This document shows, piece by piece, positions 1-10,987 of a stretch of 64,000 nt of DNA. Under the pieces are notes generated by a model. That model was not told the DNA's origin. It did no database searches and saw nothing but the letters and a program-made list of their open reading frames with translations. Origin of the DNA: Ceratothoa steindachneri (Eukaryota > Arthropoda > Malacostraca > Isopoda > Cymothoidae); the NCBI GenBank assembly GCA_963969495.1, contig OZ018321.1, positions 192,542,204 through 192,606,203 on the forward strand, given 5' to 3'. The position numbers were made by a program, and so were the translations under genes. Position 1 is the first letter of the stretch. Each line of letters opens with the position of its first letter.

Positions 1-441
1 TGAGCTACTAATACACGACTTTGACAAACCTATACCTATTTGACGAGATTGCTTTCCTAGTGCCCGTGGAATGGCACTGTATATCAGATCAGGCTATAGT
101 GCACGACACCTAGACCAAGTTTGTTTGCCAGTGTTATGAGATGCAGCTTGTTAAAGTCCCCAGTAAATATAATAATCATTAGATATTTAGTCTTCATATG
201 AATTCTACTGCGAATAATGATTTATATGACTGCCTTTTAACTGCCATGGCATCAATACAATTAGTAGATGTTAAAACTTCCTTTATCTTTGCTGAAGATC
301 TGAATGCACATCACCAAGAATGGCTGAATTTTGTATCTCCAACAAATAGAAATGGTCTTGCTGCTTTGGATTTCTCGAACTTGTCTGATTGTGAACAACT
401 AATTCGTGGAGCTACACACAATTCTGGTAACTGCTTGGATC
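1..441 (+). pseudogene. LINE endonuclease fragment, left half of a split element
   Basis: This is the apurinic-type endonuclease (EN) region of a non-LTR retrotransposon, cut by the window edge. The frame at 198-455 contains FAEDLNAHH, which corresponds to the GDLNAH motif of EN domains, followed by SPTNRNGLAALDFSNLS. The same segment recurs at 47959-48060 in the LINE at 47.4-50.4 kb, so the two are one family. The reading stops at 441 inside the peptide GNCLD and resumes at 4151, on the far side of a 3.7 kb insertion. Stops and frame changes upstream of 198 show it is dead. The family is a Jockey/CR1-type LINE; the exact clade cannot be set by eye. Confidence 0.8.
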
Positions 442-500
442 CAGGGCCAGTTTAAGGAGCTGCGGGGCCCTTAGCACAAGGAACAGCGGGGACCCCACCC

Positions 501-520
501 ATATATATATATATATATAT
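501..520. repeat. (TA)n microsatellite, short
   Basis: Ten AT units just inside the left end of the hAT-like insertion, next to a C-rich stretch. Confidence 0.9.
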
Positions 521-1552
521 TGTATCTCACCCCCACCCCCATTTTCCTTTGCAGAGAGAGAAAAAATCATCTGAGGAATTTAAAAGAACTGCCAGTATTG
601 CTGGAAGGATTTAACTGAAAAATAGAGAATTTTAGTTTGTACACTTTTTATTCCTTTTTAAAGAACAACACCGTGTATACCAGTAGCTTCCTTAGCCAGT
701 AGACTATTTGTCATGCCTTGGAGAAGCTTGGAACTATTTGCTGAACTGAGTGCACACAAACTAGTTACGTGGCTCACATGAAACACTTACGAGACTTTGC
801 AAAAGATAACTCCTCAATTATCCTTGACGTGTTAATTTCCCTCAGTAACTCGTGCTCAATACTCATTAAAGTATTCACATGTCAAAAACAACAAAACTCG
901 CTAAGATTTAGCTGTGCATCGACCGCCATTAAACCGCGTCTTCAGTCCAGTGTTGCCAGAAGGTTCAGTAGATTATTGCGAAAAAAATCAGTAGGTAGGT
1001 AAAAATTCGGCCGACGCACTTTAATATATATGTAGCGGTTCTTGTGACATATAGTATGTAGATAAAATTAAGTTAAAAGCATTATATGTGTTTTTTTTTA
1101 TAACTATTTGGTGAAAATTTGGAAAAACAATATACGATCAATTGATCAATTATTTCTGAGATTCGTCAAAATTTCAGTAAAACTCATGATATTTTGGTAG
1201 ATCAGGCAACACAGGACTCTTCACTGAGCCACGATCTCAATATTTCTGATCAATATCACCACTCAGCTGATTTGTCCCATTTTCTGTTTTGATATTTAAT
1301 ATAAACTATACTAAACTTTTATCTGTATTAAGGGGTTAAGTACATTATGTATAATACACCCCTAACTTACCCTACAGTCAAGGAAATACACATTTAAGAA
1401 TCTATCGCCAGGACCTGCATGCTATTCAATTTATATATGTTTATTTCTGCTGCACCCAGAAGGTCCGGATTTGGACCGCGGTCAGTTAGTTGAATAGCCC
1501 TGGACTATAAGGTGAACTACTATAACATAATGCCAGACTTATTATACTATGC
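521..1552. other. Interior of the hAT-like insertion, no gene seen
   Basis: AT-rich sequence. The 77-codon frame at 769-1002 has no recognisable domain and is probably chance. No transposase, tRNA or clear repeat was seen. Confidence 0.5.
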
Positions 1553-1833
1553 AGTATGCTATGGTGAAATTTTATATATTTTTCTTATATATATATGTAA
1601 GGGCGACAAAGTTCGACCTTCCCATATGAAGTCATTTTCTCGCCCCTGAGCCCTGCACCGTTGGTCGATGCCCCCCGCGCGCATGATGCTATTACGTCAC
1701 GCTGGTCACGTCAACCCGTATAAAAGGACGCTTCCTTCTCCCGAAGGAGGAGAAACCGTTCAAGTCCGTACTGCGAGGACCTTTGCCTTATCTCCTGCCA
1801 GTTTTGACGCTGATCTTCCAACCTGCTGTACGT
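1553..1833 (+). repeat. LTR-like direct repeat, copy A
   Basis: Shares nearly all of its sequence with copy B at 2522-2873. Both contain a short TA run, TGTAAGGGCGACAAAGTTCG, a GC-rich block rich in CGCGCG, a TATA-box-like GTATAAAAGGACGC and the same downstream tail ending near GCTGATCTTCCAAC. A TATA box followed by a GC-rich tail is what an LTR promoter would look like, but no paired gag/pol lies between the copies. A promoter-bearing terminal repeat of an LTR or DIRS-type element is the best guess. Confidence 0.5.
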
Positions 1834-2298
1834 GTGCTGCTAATCTTGGACGTTTGACAGTTCTCCATTGTGAAGTCTAAAAACCGCGGACTCGTTTTGG
1901 TTCTCCCCTCCCTACCCTTTTTGGCATGCCACCACCTTCCGCTTTTGGAGTTTCGTCACTCAAGATTATCCTCGTGGGGTACGCTGGTTCCTCTGCCGTA
2001 CCACCTTTGGAATCCCTCGTCACCGAGATCATCTTCAATTCCATTGGTTCCATCATCACCTCCGCCGTCGCGATCCGTGGATTCGTCCTCCGTTGGATTA
2101 CCACCATCCGAAGTGTCCCTCCACTGCTTCAGTATCAGGTACTTGGGGATAGTTCTTTCATCTTGCGCCTTACTAGGCCTCTGAGGAAGTCTCGAGTCTC
2201 CCTCCGCATCGTAGGAAAGGGCGTAAGACGAAGGGGGGGGGGAGGTTATTCCGTGTGTACCTCGTACCCGAGGAGTGAAGCCTATTATTTCCCGCGGT
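1834..2298. other. Spacer between LTR-like copies, overlapping open frames but no recognised protein
   Basis: GC-richer than its surroundings and open in several frames on both strands (for example 1926-2300 plus and 1956-2321 minus). I recognise no domain. The relative GC richness and openness suggest it derives from a coding part of a retroelement, but the true frame cannot be chosen. Confidence 0.35.
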
Positions 2299-2358
2299 AA
2301 CACTTCAGTTTCGGGGCGCACGGTAGGTGGCGCTGTTTATAAGCTACAATTTTGGGCT

Positions 2359-2450
<92 letters not shown>

Positions 2451-2500
2451 GACGTTAGACGGTAGCGTCAGATGTGAACAATCACGGCGTTATATTTTAT
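2299..2500. repeat. Inverted repeat arm, left, with expanded (TA)n
   Basis: Inverted copy of 3470-3590. Shared blocks, in order, are CACGGTAGGTGGCGCTG, GCTACAATA, then ACGTYAGACGGTAGC, TCAGATGTG and CAATCACGGCGTTATATT. In this copy a TA run of about 88 bp (2361-2449) sits where the other arm has only ATATAT. The pair encloses LTR-like copy B and may be the ends of a palindromic or DIRS-type element. Confidence 0.7.
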
Positions 2501-2521
2501 TGTATATGAGTATATACTAGG

Positions 2522-2552
2522 GGTATGCTATGGGGAAATTTTATATTTTTTT

Positions 2553-2618
<66 letters not shown>

Positions 2619-2873
2619 AGGGCGACAAAGTTCGGTGCCCCCATATGAAGTCATTTTCTCACCTCTGATCCCTGCCCCGTTGGTCGATGCCCCCCGCGCG
2701 CGCTCGATAGACATCCCAGAAAAGTGGCGCGCGCATGAGGCTATTACGTCACGCTGGTCACGTCAACCCGTATAAAAGGACGCTTCCTTCTCTGGAAGGA
2801 GGAGAACCCGTTCAAGTCCGTACTGCGAGGACCTTTGCCTTATCTCCTGCCAGTTTTGACGCTGATCTTCCAA
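2522..2873 (+). repeat. LTR-like direct repeat, copy B, with expanded (TA)n
   Basis: Second copy of the unit at 1553-1833, again with GTATAAAAGGACGC. It differs by an expanded TA run (2554-2615) where copy A has about five TA units, and by a roughly 35-bp extra GC-rich piece around 2700-2735. Homology stops at 2873. Confidence 0.55.
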
Positions 2874-3469
2874 CGTCAGGAAACTCAGGGTCATCGTAGG
2901 GTGTTCCACCCGCAGTGATATCACCCCCACGAGCAGCTCTTTACTGTCAGAAAAAATCTAACCTAATGACAAACAATACTTACTTTAAGCGGGCAGGTAT
3001 AATTCTGCTGCGGCTAGCAGAAATTCGTGGAACCGCTCTTTGATACTCGAAAATTTCTTCACGAAAATAACGGTTGCGAGATACCCAGCAAATTTTCGGA
3101 AAAATGTAAATTCGCACTGTATTTGGGGCATTTTATAGTTGACTTGATTAGTTTATGCGCCTCTAGATAATCTAATAGTTTTTCGCGGTTATACAAAATA
3201 AAGCCAAATTCAAATAACGAAGAAGCACAAGTAGAGCACGAAAACGCAATGACGAAACAAAAACAGTTGCAAAACGGGTCCTATTTATAAGCTACGACGT
3301 TGCCAGTAAGAAGCTGTTATCGTTTGCAGCAAAAAAAAAAATACCAAAACAAAACAAAACACTATAAGACGTCAAGAAACCTTACCTAACTTAGAAAAAA
3401 CTATAAACGATCAGAGGCGCAGATATTTAGTAAATAATACAGACTAAAAGTTAAAAATCCCCAAAACAA
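2874..3469. other. No gene seen
   Basis: AT-rich interior of the inverted-repeat unit with several A-runs. No open frame of note. Confidence 0.5.
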
Positions 3470-3590
3470 CAAAAAAATATAACGCCGTGATTGGTCACAT
3501 CTGAAGCTACCGTCTGACGTTATAAGAGATATATTGTAGCCTATTAGCAGCGCCACCTACCGTGCACCCCAAATCTGACGTATTACCTTT
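3470..3590. repeat. Inverted repeat arm, right
   Basis: Reverse-complement copy of 2299-2500 without the TA expansion. It keeps the GGTAGGTGGCGCTG block and the CAATCACGGCGTTATA block on the minus strand. Confidence 0.7.
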
Positions 3591-4141
3591 CCCGCTTTCT
3601 TTATGCGACGTAAATTCTTTGTAAGCATCCTCCCCTTTTATATAACGACTTGGGTCGTTTGTGGCCGATGTGACGTTTATTTGTTATAAATCTTATTTTT
3701 GCTATTTAATAGATATATTTCCTATTTGTAATCAAGAATTTCCTCTCTTTAAATTATAAGGTTAGCATTTTTCTTGTTTCGTTTTTCCCTCGCTGATACT
3801 CTAAGACCCACCTGGTAACTAACAGTAACCTACTTAGTGTAGCCCAATGGCGCGACCTTTTGGCTGCCTCGAAGTGAACTTGGTTTCTTTCTGAATAAAT
3901 ATTCTGGCGACCTTTTGTTGGTTTTTTTAAAGTTATAAGGGGCCGTGTGAACTGGGTTCCGCGTTTGTCTTTGACAATATAGAAATATAATAATAATATG
4001 AAAAATCAAGAAAATGAATAATTTTGTCTCGGCCTTCTGTGCCTAGGGGCAAAAACTTAATTATTACTATTTTTTTCATTCCCGCGGGGCTTCCTGAAGC
4101 GCCGGGCCTGTAGCACGTGCTACATGTGCTACTAGGTTAAA
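3591..4141. other. Right part of the hAT-like insertion, no gene seen
   Basis: AT-rich sequence that turns GC-rich (CCCGCGGGGCTTCC, GCGCCGGGCC) toward the right terminus, as hAT subterminal regions often do. There is no coding signal. Confidence 0.4.
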
Positions 4142-4150
4142 CCTGCACTG

Positions 4151-5200
4151 TCTGGATCTTATTTTAACTGATGTTCCAGGAGTCGTTGAAGCTTCTGCCC
4201 TTGCTTCCTTTAGTACTTCTTACCATAATTTTATCGGTTGTAAAATTTGTATAGACATTACTGTGCCTGATATCAGCATCTCCCGTCGGGTTTATCTTAA
4301 GTCTCGTCATAATTGGGGCAATGTTTCTCATGAAATTGAGAGACTTCAGTGGAATGCTATTTTCCGATCCAGTGACTCTGTTTCAGCTCTCAATTCATGT
4401 TTATTAAACATTCTACATAGAAGAGTCTCATGCAAGATAATTAAATCACGTTTAAGGGATAAATCCTGGTTTAATGATGACGGTAAGCGATCCTTTGGGG
4501 ACAAACAGGCAGCGTATCATCTTTGGAAATGAAACAGGGGTCAATTTTTATGGGACAACTATATTACTCTCAAAGCTGAGTCTCAGAGAATTTATAATGC
4601 AGCTGAAACTGCTTATAATTCTCACCGACAGGAGGTTCTTGCTGGTGCCACTCAACCATATAAATGGTGGTCCCCTCTCGAGGCTTCCTTGTTTGGTGTC
4701 GATTCTAGTTTGCCTCCTTTTCGTGAGTCTAATGGTTCACTGTCCTTTGATCCACTAAGATTTGTACCATCGGTGGCAAGTTGCCGCACTTAGTGTATTA
4801 TTTAAAGTTTTTAATAAAAATCGGAATCCGTTACATAGTATCTTGCCTGAACTTTCAATCCTGTCCGTGTGAAAAGGTATACTCTTAGTCTTAATGATTT
4901 TGCTATGAATCCTAAGAATGCTTCCACTGCAATTTTTTCGGTGTTTTGTTCCTTCATTGGTCAAAATTTGGAATCAATTAGCCAATGATATTGTCTCTTC
5001 TCCTAACATCTCTACATTTAAGTCTTGATTAAATTTTATTTATTACAGTAACTCCACATTCATTATTTGGGCTTACTAGTAGCCTGTTTCCTTTTGTTAC
5101 CTCTGGCTTTCTCCAGCAACCCTGGTATTTTGTGTGAATTCAATTCTGTTGTCTCTGCACCCTGGGGAAAGGCTTTGGTAGCTTGATGATAATAATAATT
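4151..5200 (+). pseudogene. LINE fragment, right half of split element with internal RT deletion
   Basis: Continues the endonuclease reading from 441, then runs through VPDISISRRVYLKSR and HRRVSCKIIKSRLRDKSWF, the linker between EN and RT. Both match the copy at 48.0-48.5 kb. Around 4760-4785 the sequence jumps from the linker directly to the C-terminal NPVRVKR...LSLNDFAMNP block, which lies about 1.3 kb further on in the other copy, so the RT core is deleted. The 3' end has GCACCCTGG...GGCTTTGGTAGCT and a short ATA-rich tail, as in the 50.4 kb copy. It cannot encode an active enzyme. Confidence 0.8.
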
Positions 5201-5224
5201 ATAATAATGATGCTTGTACTATTT

Positions 5225-6262
5225 GCTTCGTCCAGTACACTCAGGTTGGTGTGATGGTCTTCCCAGGTTAACTTCAGTATACTGCACAAGGAACGTTGGT
5301 GAAATCTTTCCAAGACTCTGATGTTCTGGCGGTAAGTGGTCTAGGTTTCTGATCCATATAATAGGGAGGGCAAAACTAAGACCTTGTAAACTTTAACTTT
5401 CGTTTCTAGACGTATGTCTCGGTCGTCAAAAACGTGCTTTCGTAAATTACCAAACTCAGAGTTGGCGCAACGTAGCCTATATTGGATTTCATCATCAATA
5501 CATGTGTCTGTTGACAAATGGCTTCCTGAATAGGCAAATCTTTCAATACATTCTAGAGTTCCCCCATTAATTTGAATAGTAGGGGCCAGCAATTGAGGAT
5601 TACCTGGAATATTTGGTACGGGTGCTAATTGAGGATTACCTGGGTTTATTGGAGCTGGTTGGTACAAGACTTAAGTTTTCCCAACATAAATTTGCAGACC
5701 GAACCTGGAGTAGCCATTCACAAATGATGATATGATTGTTTGTAGGTCCTCCGCGTTGACAGCACAGACTGTATTATCATGTGCATATTGAATTTCGAGA
5801 ATCCAGGCAGCTTCTGTTTAGGTCCTAGCTTTAAGACGGCTAAGATTAAAAATCCCTCCGTCAAACCTAGAGTTGATTGAGATACCTGGAGAAAGGTCGT
5901 CTTAGATAAACAGCAGAACGGCGGCAATAAATAATTAGAACAATGTTGGTTCGGCTACACAGCCTTGTTTGACTCCAGATTGAGATTAAAAGAGTTTGTT
6001 GAGCTACCCGTCACCATAATTGACATGGTCATGTCATCGTGCAAAAAACGCATGACTGAGATAAATATTTTAAGGCAACCAAATCTAGAGATGATTTCCC
6101 ATAAAAGCTCACGATTTATACTATCAAAGGCTTTCGTAAGATCTATAAAGGCCATAAAAGGCGGTTGATTTTATTCACGACATTTTATCTAAAGTTGTTT
6201 AGCGGTAAAGATCATGTCAGTTGTGGTGCGAGACGGCCTGAACCCGATCTTAGGATCCATAT
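5225..6262 (-). pseudogene. RTE-like LINE reverse transcriptase fragment
   Basis: Read on the minus strand the order is GFRPSRTTTDMIF (near 6250), FIDLTKAFDSINRELLW (RT motif A), a degraded YADDTVC-like block (near 5780) and then VYKVLVLPSLLYGSET (thumb region, 5341). This order is typical of RTE-type LINE reverse transcriptases. The frame is broken several times. An imperfect 36-bp duplication encodes a proline-rich insert with two PGNPQL units just before INGGTLECIERFAYSGSHL. Both ends are truncated, and the 5' side abuts a Penelope-like remnant at about 6263. Confidence 0.75.
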
Positions 6263-6264
6263 CA

Positions 6265-7352
6265 CCCTCATATATAAAAAATTCAGTTGATCTCTGCAAT
6301 AAGTTAGACAATATGAATGTAACATCAGACCTGAGATTAGTCAGTTTTGATGTTATCTCATTACTCACTAAAGTGCCCGTTGACTCCTTATTGGATTTCC
6401 TAGCTGCTATTCTTAATTCTTATGATTTGCCTTTACCGTCCAACTCGATCATTCAACTCATTTGTTTATGCATTAAAAAAAATGTAAATTTAGTTTCAAT
6501 GGCAAGTTCTACGAACAAGTGTTTGGCATGGCTATGGGTAAACCTTTATCTCCCTTATTGTCATATATATATGGAATATTTTTAAACAAGGCTGATTCGA
6601 CTGGTTTGATCTACTCGAATTGTTTGGTACCACTATGTAGACGATGGCCTGGGAAATCTAAAGGAAGATTTTGACCTCGATGGAATTCTTTTATTTATTA
6701 ATTCATTGGTTCTGCCAATTAAATTTACTTTAGAAAAAGAAGAAAATAATAGCCTTGCTTTCCTAGACGTTCTAATAATTAAACAACCTGACAGGTTTAA
6801 GTTTTCTATTTTCAGGAAACCCACAAATAATTTATCCTATGTCCATTTTTATTCACGCCATTCTAAAAATATTAAATCATCAGTATTTTCTTCCATGTAT
6901 CTTAGGGCACTCAGAATATATAGTCCTGACTATGTAGATCAAGAATTTACAAAAATTGAATAGATTGCCAATAATTCATGCTACCCCAAATAATCTTTGG
7001 AAAACATTCTATAACCGCAAGTTAAGAAAACAGAACCTTTACATAACATATTACTTTTACCTTACCATGATAATTTCTTGTATGTAGTACCAATGTTAAA
7101 ACAACTTGATATAAATAGATTTTTAAATAGAATTATACATTAAAAAATATGTTAATAAAACACAGTCCAAGGAACGATAATAATATAATATATAATATAC
7201 CTTGTTTGGATTGTAATTTATTCTATGTAGGTCAAACTTCTAAAAATACCTCTGTAAGAATTAAGCAACATCAAAATGCAGTATCTACGGGATATACAAA
7301 TAATGTTTTGGCCGTCCACAGGCTTAAGATGGGTCACCAAATTAACTGATTA
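6265..7352 (+). pseudogene. Penelope-like element remnant (RT plus GIY-YIG)
   Basis: PLEs encode an RT joined to a GIY-YIG endonuclease. Here 6265-6585 reads SDLRLVSFDVISLLTKVP, matching the SFDVxxLFTxVP motif. A shifted frame gives MAMGKPLSP (about 6530) and WYHYVDDGLGNL (about 6630), the catalytic YVDD. The next frame (6706-6963) contains FLDVLI and FSIFRKPTN. The endonuclease begins at 7149 with IIYNIPCLDCNLFYVGQTSK (GIY-YIG core). At least three frame changes make it inactive. The first 50 bases of the 6214-6585 frame are antisense to the neighbouring RTE fragment. Confidence 0.8.
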
Positions 7353-7700
7353 AAAGCAGATACCATAATGTATATAAATGATTTTATTAGCAGAAATATC
7401 TTTGAGTCGTTCTTAATCTCCAGCACAAAGGAGAGAAATGTAAATATTAGCTCCGGTTTGTTTTCTTTAGATCCAGTCTTATCTTTCTTCCTCAAATCAA
7501 ACTTATCAGAGGTCATAAAAAAAATCTGATCATCTGATTTTATAGGAAAAACACTGCTTTGTATAAATACAGTGTCTCTCTATTTCATAAACCATTGTGA
7601 GTTTGAAAATGTTATTACGATAACGAAAGTACTAGCTCCAGTATTTTGAGGACATCATTTTGAATAGCTCTAATTTTATTATAACTATTCGTTTACATTT
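7353..7700. other. Likely PLE 3' region, no gene
   Basis: AT-rich, following the GIY-YIG frame. It probably includes the end of the PLE reading frame and its 3' untranslated part, but the end point cannot be fixed. Confidence 0.35.
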
Positions 7701-7709
7701 CTTTTTCAG

Positions 7710-8192
7710 ATTAATAATGAATGACATTAAAGTGACGAAGCAACTGAAAAAGAACGCTCTAATCTTTGCCATAAAAGCTCAGAATAATGATACAGACATT
7801 TCTCGCTTTCTGAAAATTGCCCGATCCTTCGTTGCCAAGGTTATAAAAAACTTGGAAGCTGCTGCTAAGGATCCACCGAAAGCAGCAAAATTTTACAAAA
7901 ACATGTAAAAGGTTCTAATGACATCTAAACCCAGGAATCTGGGAAGAAAGTACATGAAGTTAAAAAAAACCCCCAGAAAGTCGATCAAAGCCATTGCAAA
8001 AGACTTCAAGGTTTCGGAACGCACGACCAGAAGAGTTGTGCATGAAGATATCCGTTACAAGTCGTATGTGATGCGTATGTGACGCGTATGTGATGCGGAG
8101 AGGTCAGTTCATATCAGGTAGGATGACAAAGAATCGTTTGATTCGGGCAAAGCGCTTGCCCTCTCTCCTTTGAAGCATCGCAAGAACTTTTA
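7710..8192 (+). pseudogene. Mariner/Tc-type transposase N-terminal fragment
   Basis: The frame at 7717-7908 carries IKVTKQLKKNALIFAIKAQ and a helix-turn-helix-like ISRFLKIARSFVAKVIKNL. After a stop the reading continues with PRKSIKAIAKDFKVSERT, RRVVHEDIRYKSYVM and TKNRLIRAKRLPSLLKH. The second HTH and the RAKRL...LKH block are usual in mariner-type transposases immediately before the first catalytic aspartate. The catalytic part is missing. No terminal repeats were found. Confidence 0.65.
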
Positions 8193-9345
8193 GCTTCCGG
8201 ACAAAACATCTAGGACAGATAACTAGTTACCTTGCAAAGCGTGCCAGATTAAAACCATAAGCGTTTCCTTTGAGATATTTACACAAAGGATACATCAGAA
8301 AGTGCTTGATCCAGCTCTAGATACGCACACAACGACAGACTTTCATCGAAAGGGTTCACACAAACAGCATCTCATATCATGACGTCACTAATCACCATCC
8401 ATCAATTTATCGGATATTTTAACTCTGCCTCCTGATTTTGAGTTAGAAAAAACAGAAGTTAGCTCTTTAGTAACTTATGCTCTTTGATACCTATTCATTA
8501 CAACCTGTTCATCGCGTATAGTTATTAAAGTATCGATCGATTTCCAACAAATATTCCATTCAATCACACCACAACCTCCATCCAAACTCCATTCATTATT
8601 TTGCCTTGAGTGGAATTCAAAATTCATAAACTAGGGTTATCGTCAAGTCGACAATATTAGATTATTAATAAATTGGTTTGGAATTAATTATAAAGTGGTC
8701 ATATTTATTATTGTTATTAATCTCTTGTTGCAAAGATTTAATTTCTCTCGACCTATGTAGAGAAGGGAGAAGTTTGATTTATTTTATAGCAGATAGGCTG
8801 TAAATCACTTGGGCCAAAAGAAGAGAGAATGTAAGAAAATGAGTTGCTGTCACAAAAGCTACACAAATTCAATTCACCCTTGAAAAGCAGCAGCACCCTT
8901 TAACAACAAAGTGGTGACACTGGAGTGACAACAGCCTTTCCTCACAACGGAAACACTTTTTGCAACGACAACTCTACACAACTACATTACAACAACTATG
9001 AACAATCACATCACCCCTACCACTTTAAGCACAACGAGTTGTATTTCTTTGCCTGATTTTTTAAGATGTCCTGCCAATTCTTGGTTCACCAAAATCGAGC
9101 TATTCTTTTCCCATATTCCTTGACGCATCAGAAAAGGCAAGTAGAGGTCATCCGTATATAACTTACTAGCTTTACATTCCCCATACTTTATTAATATATC
9201 CAAACTTTGGACAGAAATCTAATGAAGAGAAATTAAAAACCGAAAAATTCCTATCCTCTGAAAATAAACGAATCCCTTTAAAAAATGATCGAAGTTTTCC
9301 AAATTATTTATACTTATACAAATGTTCAGATTGAATCACTTATTG
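8193..9345. other. Unassigned AT-rich sequence
   Basis: No frame with recognisable content on either strand. A minus-strand frame of 65 codons (9006-9203) has no known motif. Confidence 0.5.
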
Positions 9346-9349
9346 AGTA

Positions 9350-9507
9350 GGAAAATCCATCCAACACTCGGAATCATAGATTTACATATAAAATTACCGA
9401 TAGATGGAACCATTTTCCTCCTGAAGTGGTGCAAAGTACCTCTCTTAATATGTTTAAAAATAGACTTAAAAACTTATATTTCAATGTAAAGATTTATATT
9501 AAATAAG
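9350..9507 (+). pseudogene. LINE RT C-terminal fragment
   Basis: Translation gives NTRNHRFTYKITDRWNHFPP followed by EVVQSTSLNMFKNRLKNL. This is the C-terminal signature RxHxF...WNxLPxxVV...FKxxL of CR1-type LINE ORF2 proteins, also seen at 33000 (minus strand) and 19380. Only about 50 codons remain. Its flanks are unassigned AT-rich sequence. Confidence 0.65.
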
Positions 9508-9735
9508 TTTCTCCTGAAACATCTAACTTCTTGGGCTAACCATAAAATGAATCACCTGGTCTTTTCTCGTCGTTATTCTGTAATTATATAATTAAGTTTA
9601 TTATAGAAAAGAAACACTAACGAGAGATAATCATTTTGAACAACTTAATTTAAAGAAATAAAATTAGTTTCAACTGCAGAGTACAAACTCCTATTAATTC
9701 TTAATTCATTCCTATTCAGCCCATGACATTTCAAG
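9508..9735. other. No gene seen
   Basis: AT-rich spacer between two element remnants. Confidence 0.5.
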
Positions 9736-9739
9736 AAAA

Positions 9740-10300
9740 CATCTATCTTCTCATCTATCTACATCCGCGCTTTAAGAGTTGTCTGTCCCGAGCACTTTTT
9801 GTATGAAATAAACACAGATGAAAGTATTAGCAATCACCTTAATTATCTGGAAGAAATTTTGAAAGAAAATTCCAAATCAGTCAGAAAACCTCTAATAAAA
9901 TTAAACCCCCCCCCCCTGACTATTGACTATCCTCTTTCACCCTATGCATTAGCAACAAAGTTTCCAACTACCATATCAAATTTTTTAAAAATCTTGATAA
10001 AAACTCCTTCCATAACATAGAAGTTTGTATTTATAAAATTCCACATAAAAATTGCCACAAATATTACACCAGTCAAATTTGCAAACCTTTAAACACAAAC
10101 GTAAGTGAACCTAAATATAGTGTGAAAACAGATCAAATGTCTAATGCTTTAGTTTTACATTTTAGCATCCGAAACACATAGAATAATAACCTGGGAAAAC
10201 GCGGTTACCGAAATATTATAGATTCAGCGGTGATAGAATCCTCCCGTTTTAATATTAAATGAAGCGAGGGACTCTACAATTATTTAGAGTTACCATTCTA
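9740..10300 (+). pseudogene. Penelope-like GIY-YIG remnant, heavily decayed
   Basis: The 9799-10020 frame gives LTIDYPLSPYALATKFPTTI. After a frame change the sequence reads VCIYKIPHKNCHKYYTSQIC, which lines up with the V-Y-K-I-P-C-x-x-C-x-x-Y-Y-x-x-Q-T spacing of PLE GIY-YIG domains. It is followed by YSVKTDQMSNALVLHFS. The glycine and other core residues are changed and stops interrupt the frame. It represents a PLE family different from those at 6.3 and 11-14 kb. Confidence 0.55.
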
Positions 10301-10898
10301 ACGATGCTTGATAAAGGATTAAAAATGATAGACAAGTTATAGTACTCGTAAAATTGTACCTTTTAGCTGAAACAAAACACCGGCCTTGATTAGTCGCAGG
10401 ATGATTGTCCGGATTCGGATTGGGATTCCAATTTAAACTGTAGGTCCCAACTAAAAGATTAAAAAAAAATTTAAAAATTGGTAATAAAACCTTATTAAGA
10501 GGTTAAATGACGAAAATGATACAAGTAAATTAATTTCTCTGAAATACAAAGTCCTAAAACCAATAGAGTTAGGGATTTTGATCCTCATGAATGAAGATGA
10601 AAGTAGTGTAATATCCTCAGATTAAAATGAAGAAAGAATGAATGAATGGACAAACAGAACAATAAGAAGTTCTCCCTTTGAACAGCTTATGAATAATTGA
10701 AGTAAAAATTATAAACAGTTATCAAGAAATAAACTTATATTTTAAAGTTAGTCTTTTTTTTTATTTGGCCCACTTTTGCTAGATTTAAACTTTAAATATC
10801 TCCTTAACGATGCATTTGCGGACACATATTCATGGAAGAAAAATTGCTTATTTTGACGAGTTCTACTCATACACCAATTTTGAACATATAATTTGTGT

Positions 10899-10905
<7 letters not shown>
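10301..10905. other. Unassigned AT-rich sequence
   Basis: No protein or RNA signal recognised. Confidence 0.5.

Positions 10906-10908
<3 letters not shown>

Positions 10909-10984
<76 letters not shown>
10909..10984. repeat. (TA)n microsatellite at a PLE end
   Basis: About 38 TA units preceded by a GTGTGTATGTGTGT stretch. It directly abuts the 3' terminus of the Penelope-like element (TATAAGAGACCCATGGCAGC). Confidence 0.95.

Positions 10985-10987
<3 letters not shown>

Larger units (their letters stand above)
442..4150. mobile_element. hAT-like non-autonomous insertion splitting a LINE
   Basis: The insertion interrupts the LINE codons for GNCLD. Its left end begins CAGGGCCAGTTTAA and the reverse complement of its right end begins CAGTGCAGGTTTAA, an imperfect terminal inverted repeat of the CAGKG type known for hAT transposons. 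The flanking 8-mers are cttggatc (434-441) and tctggatc (4151-4158), identical at 6 of 8 positions, which fits an aged 8-bp hAT duplication. GC-rich subterminal blocks occur near both ends. No hAT transposase is visible. The interior holds LTR-like and inverted repeats, so it is a carrier of nested elements. The hAT assignment rests on ends only; another TIR superfamily is possible. Confidence 0.5.

Noticed and set aside
2275..2520. Frames with YIYIYI repeats (also at 10748-11107, 16590, 17026, 32388, 35252, 50477, 61357)
   Set aside because: Translations of (TA)n microsatellites.
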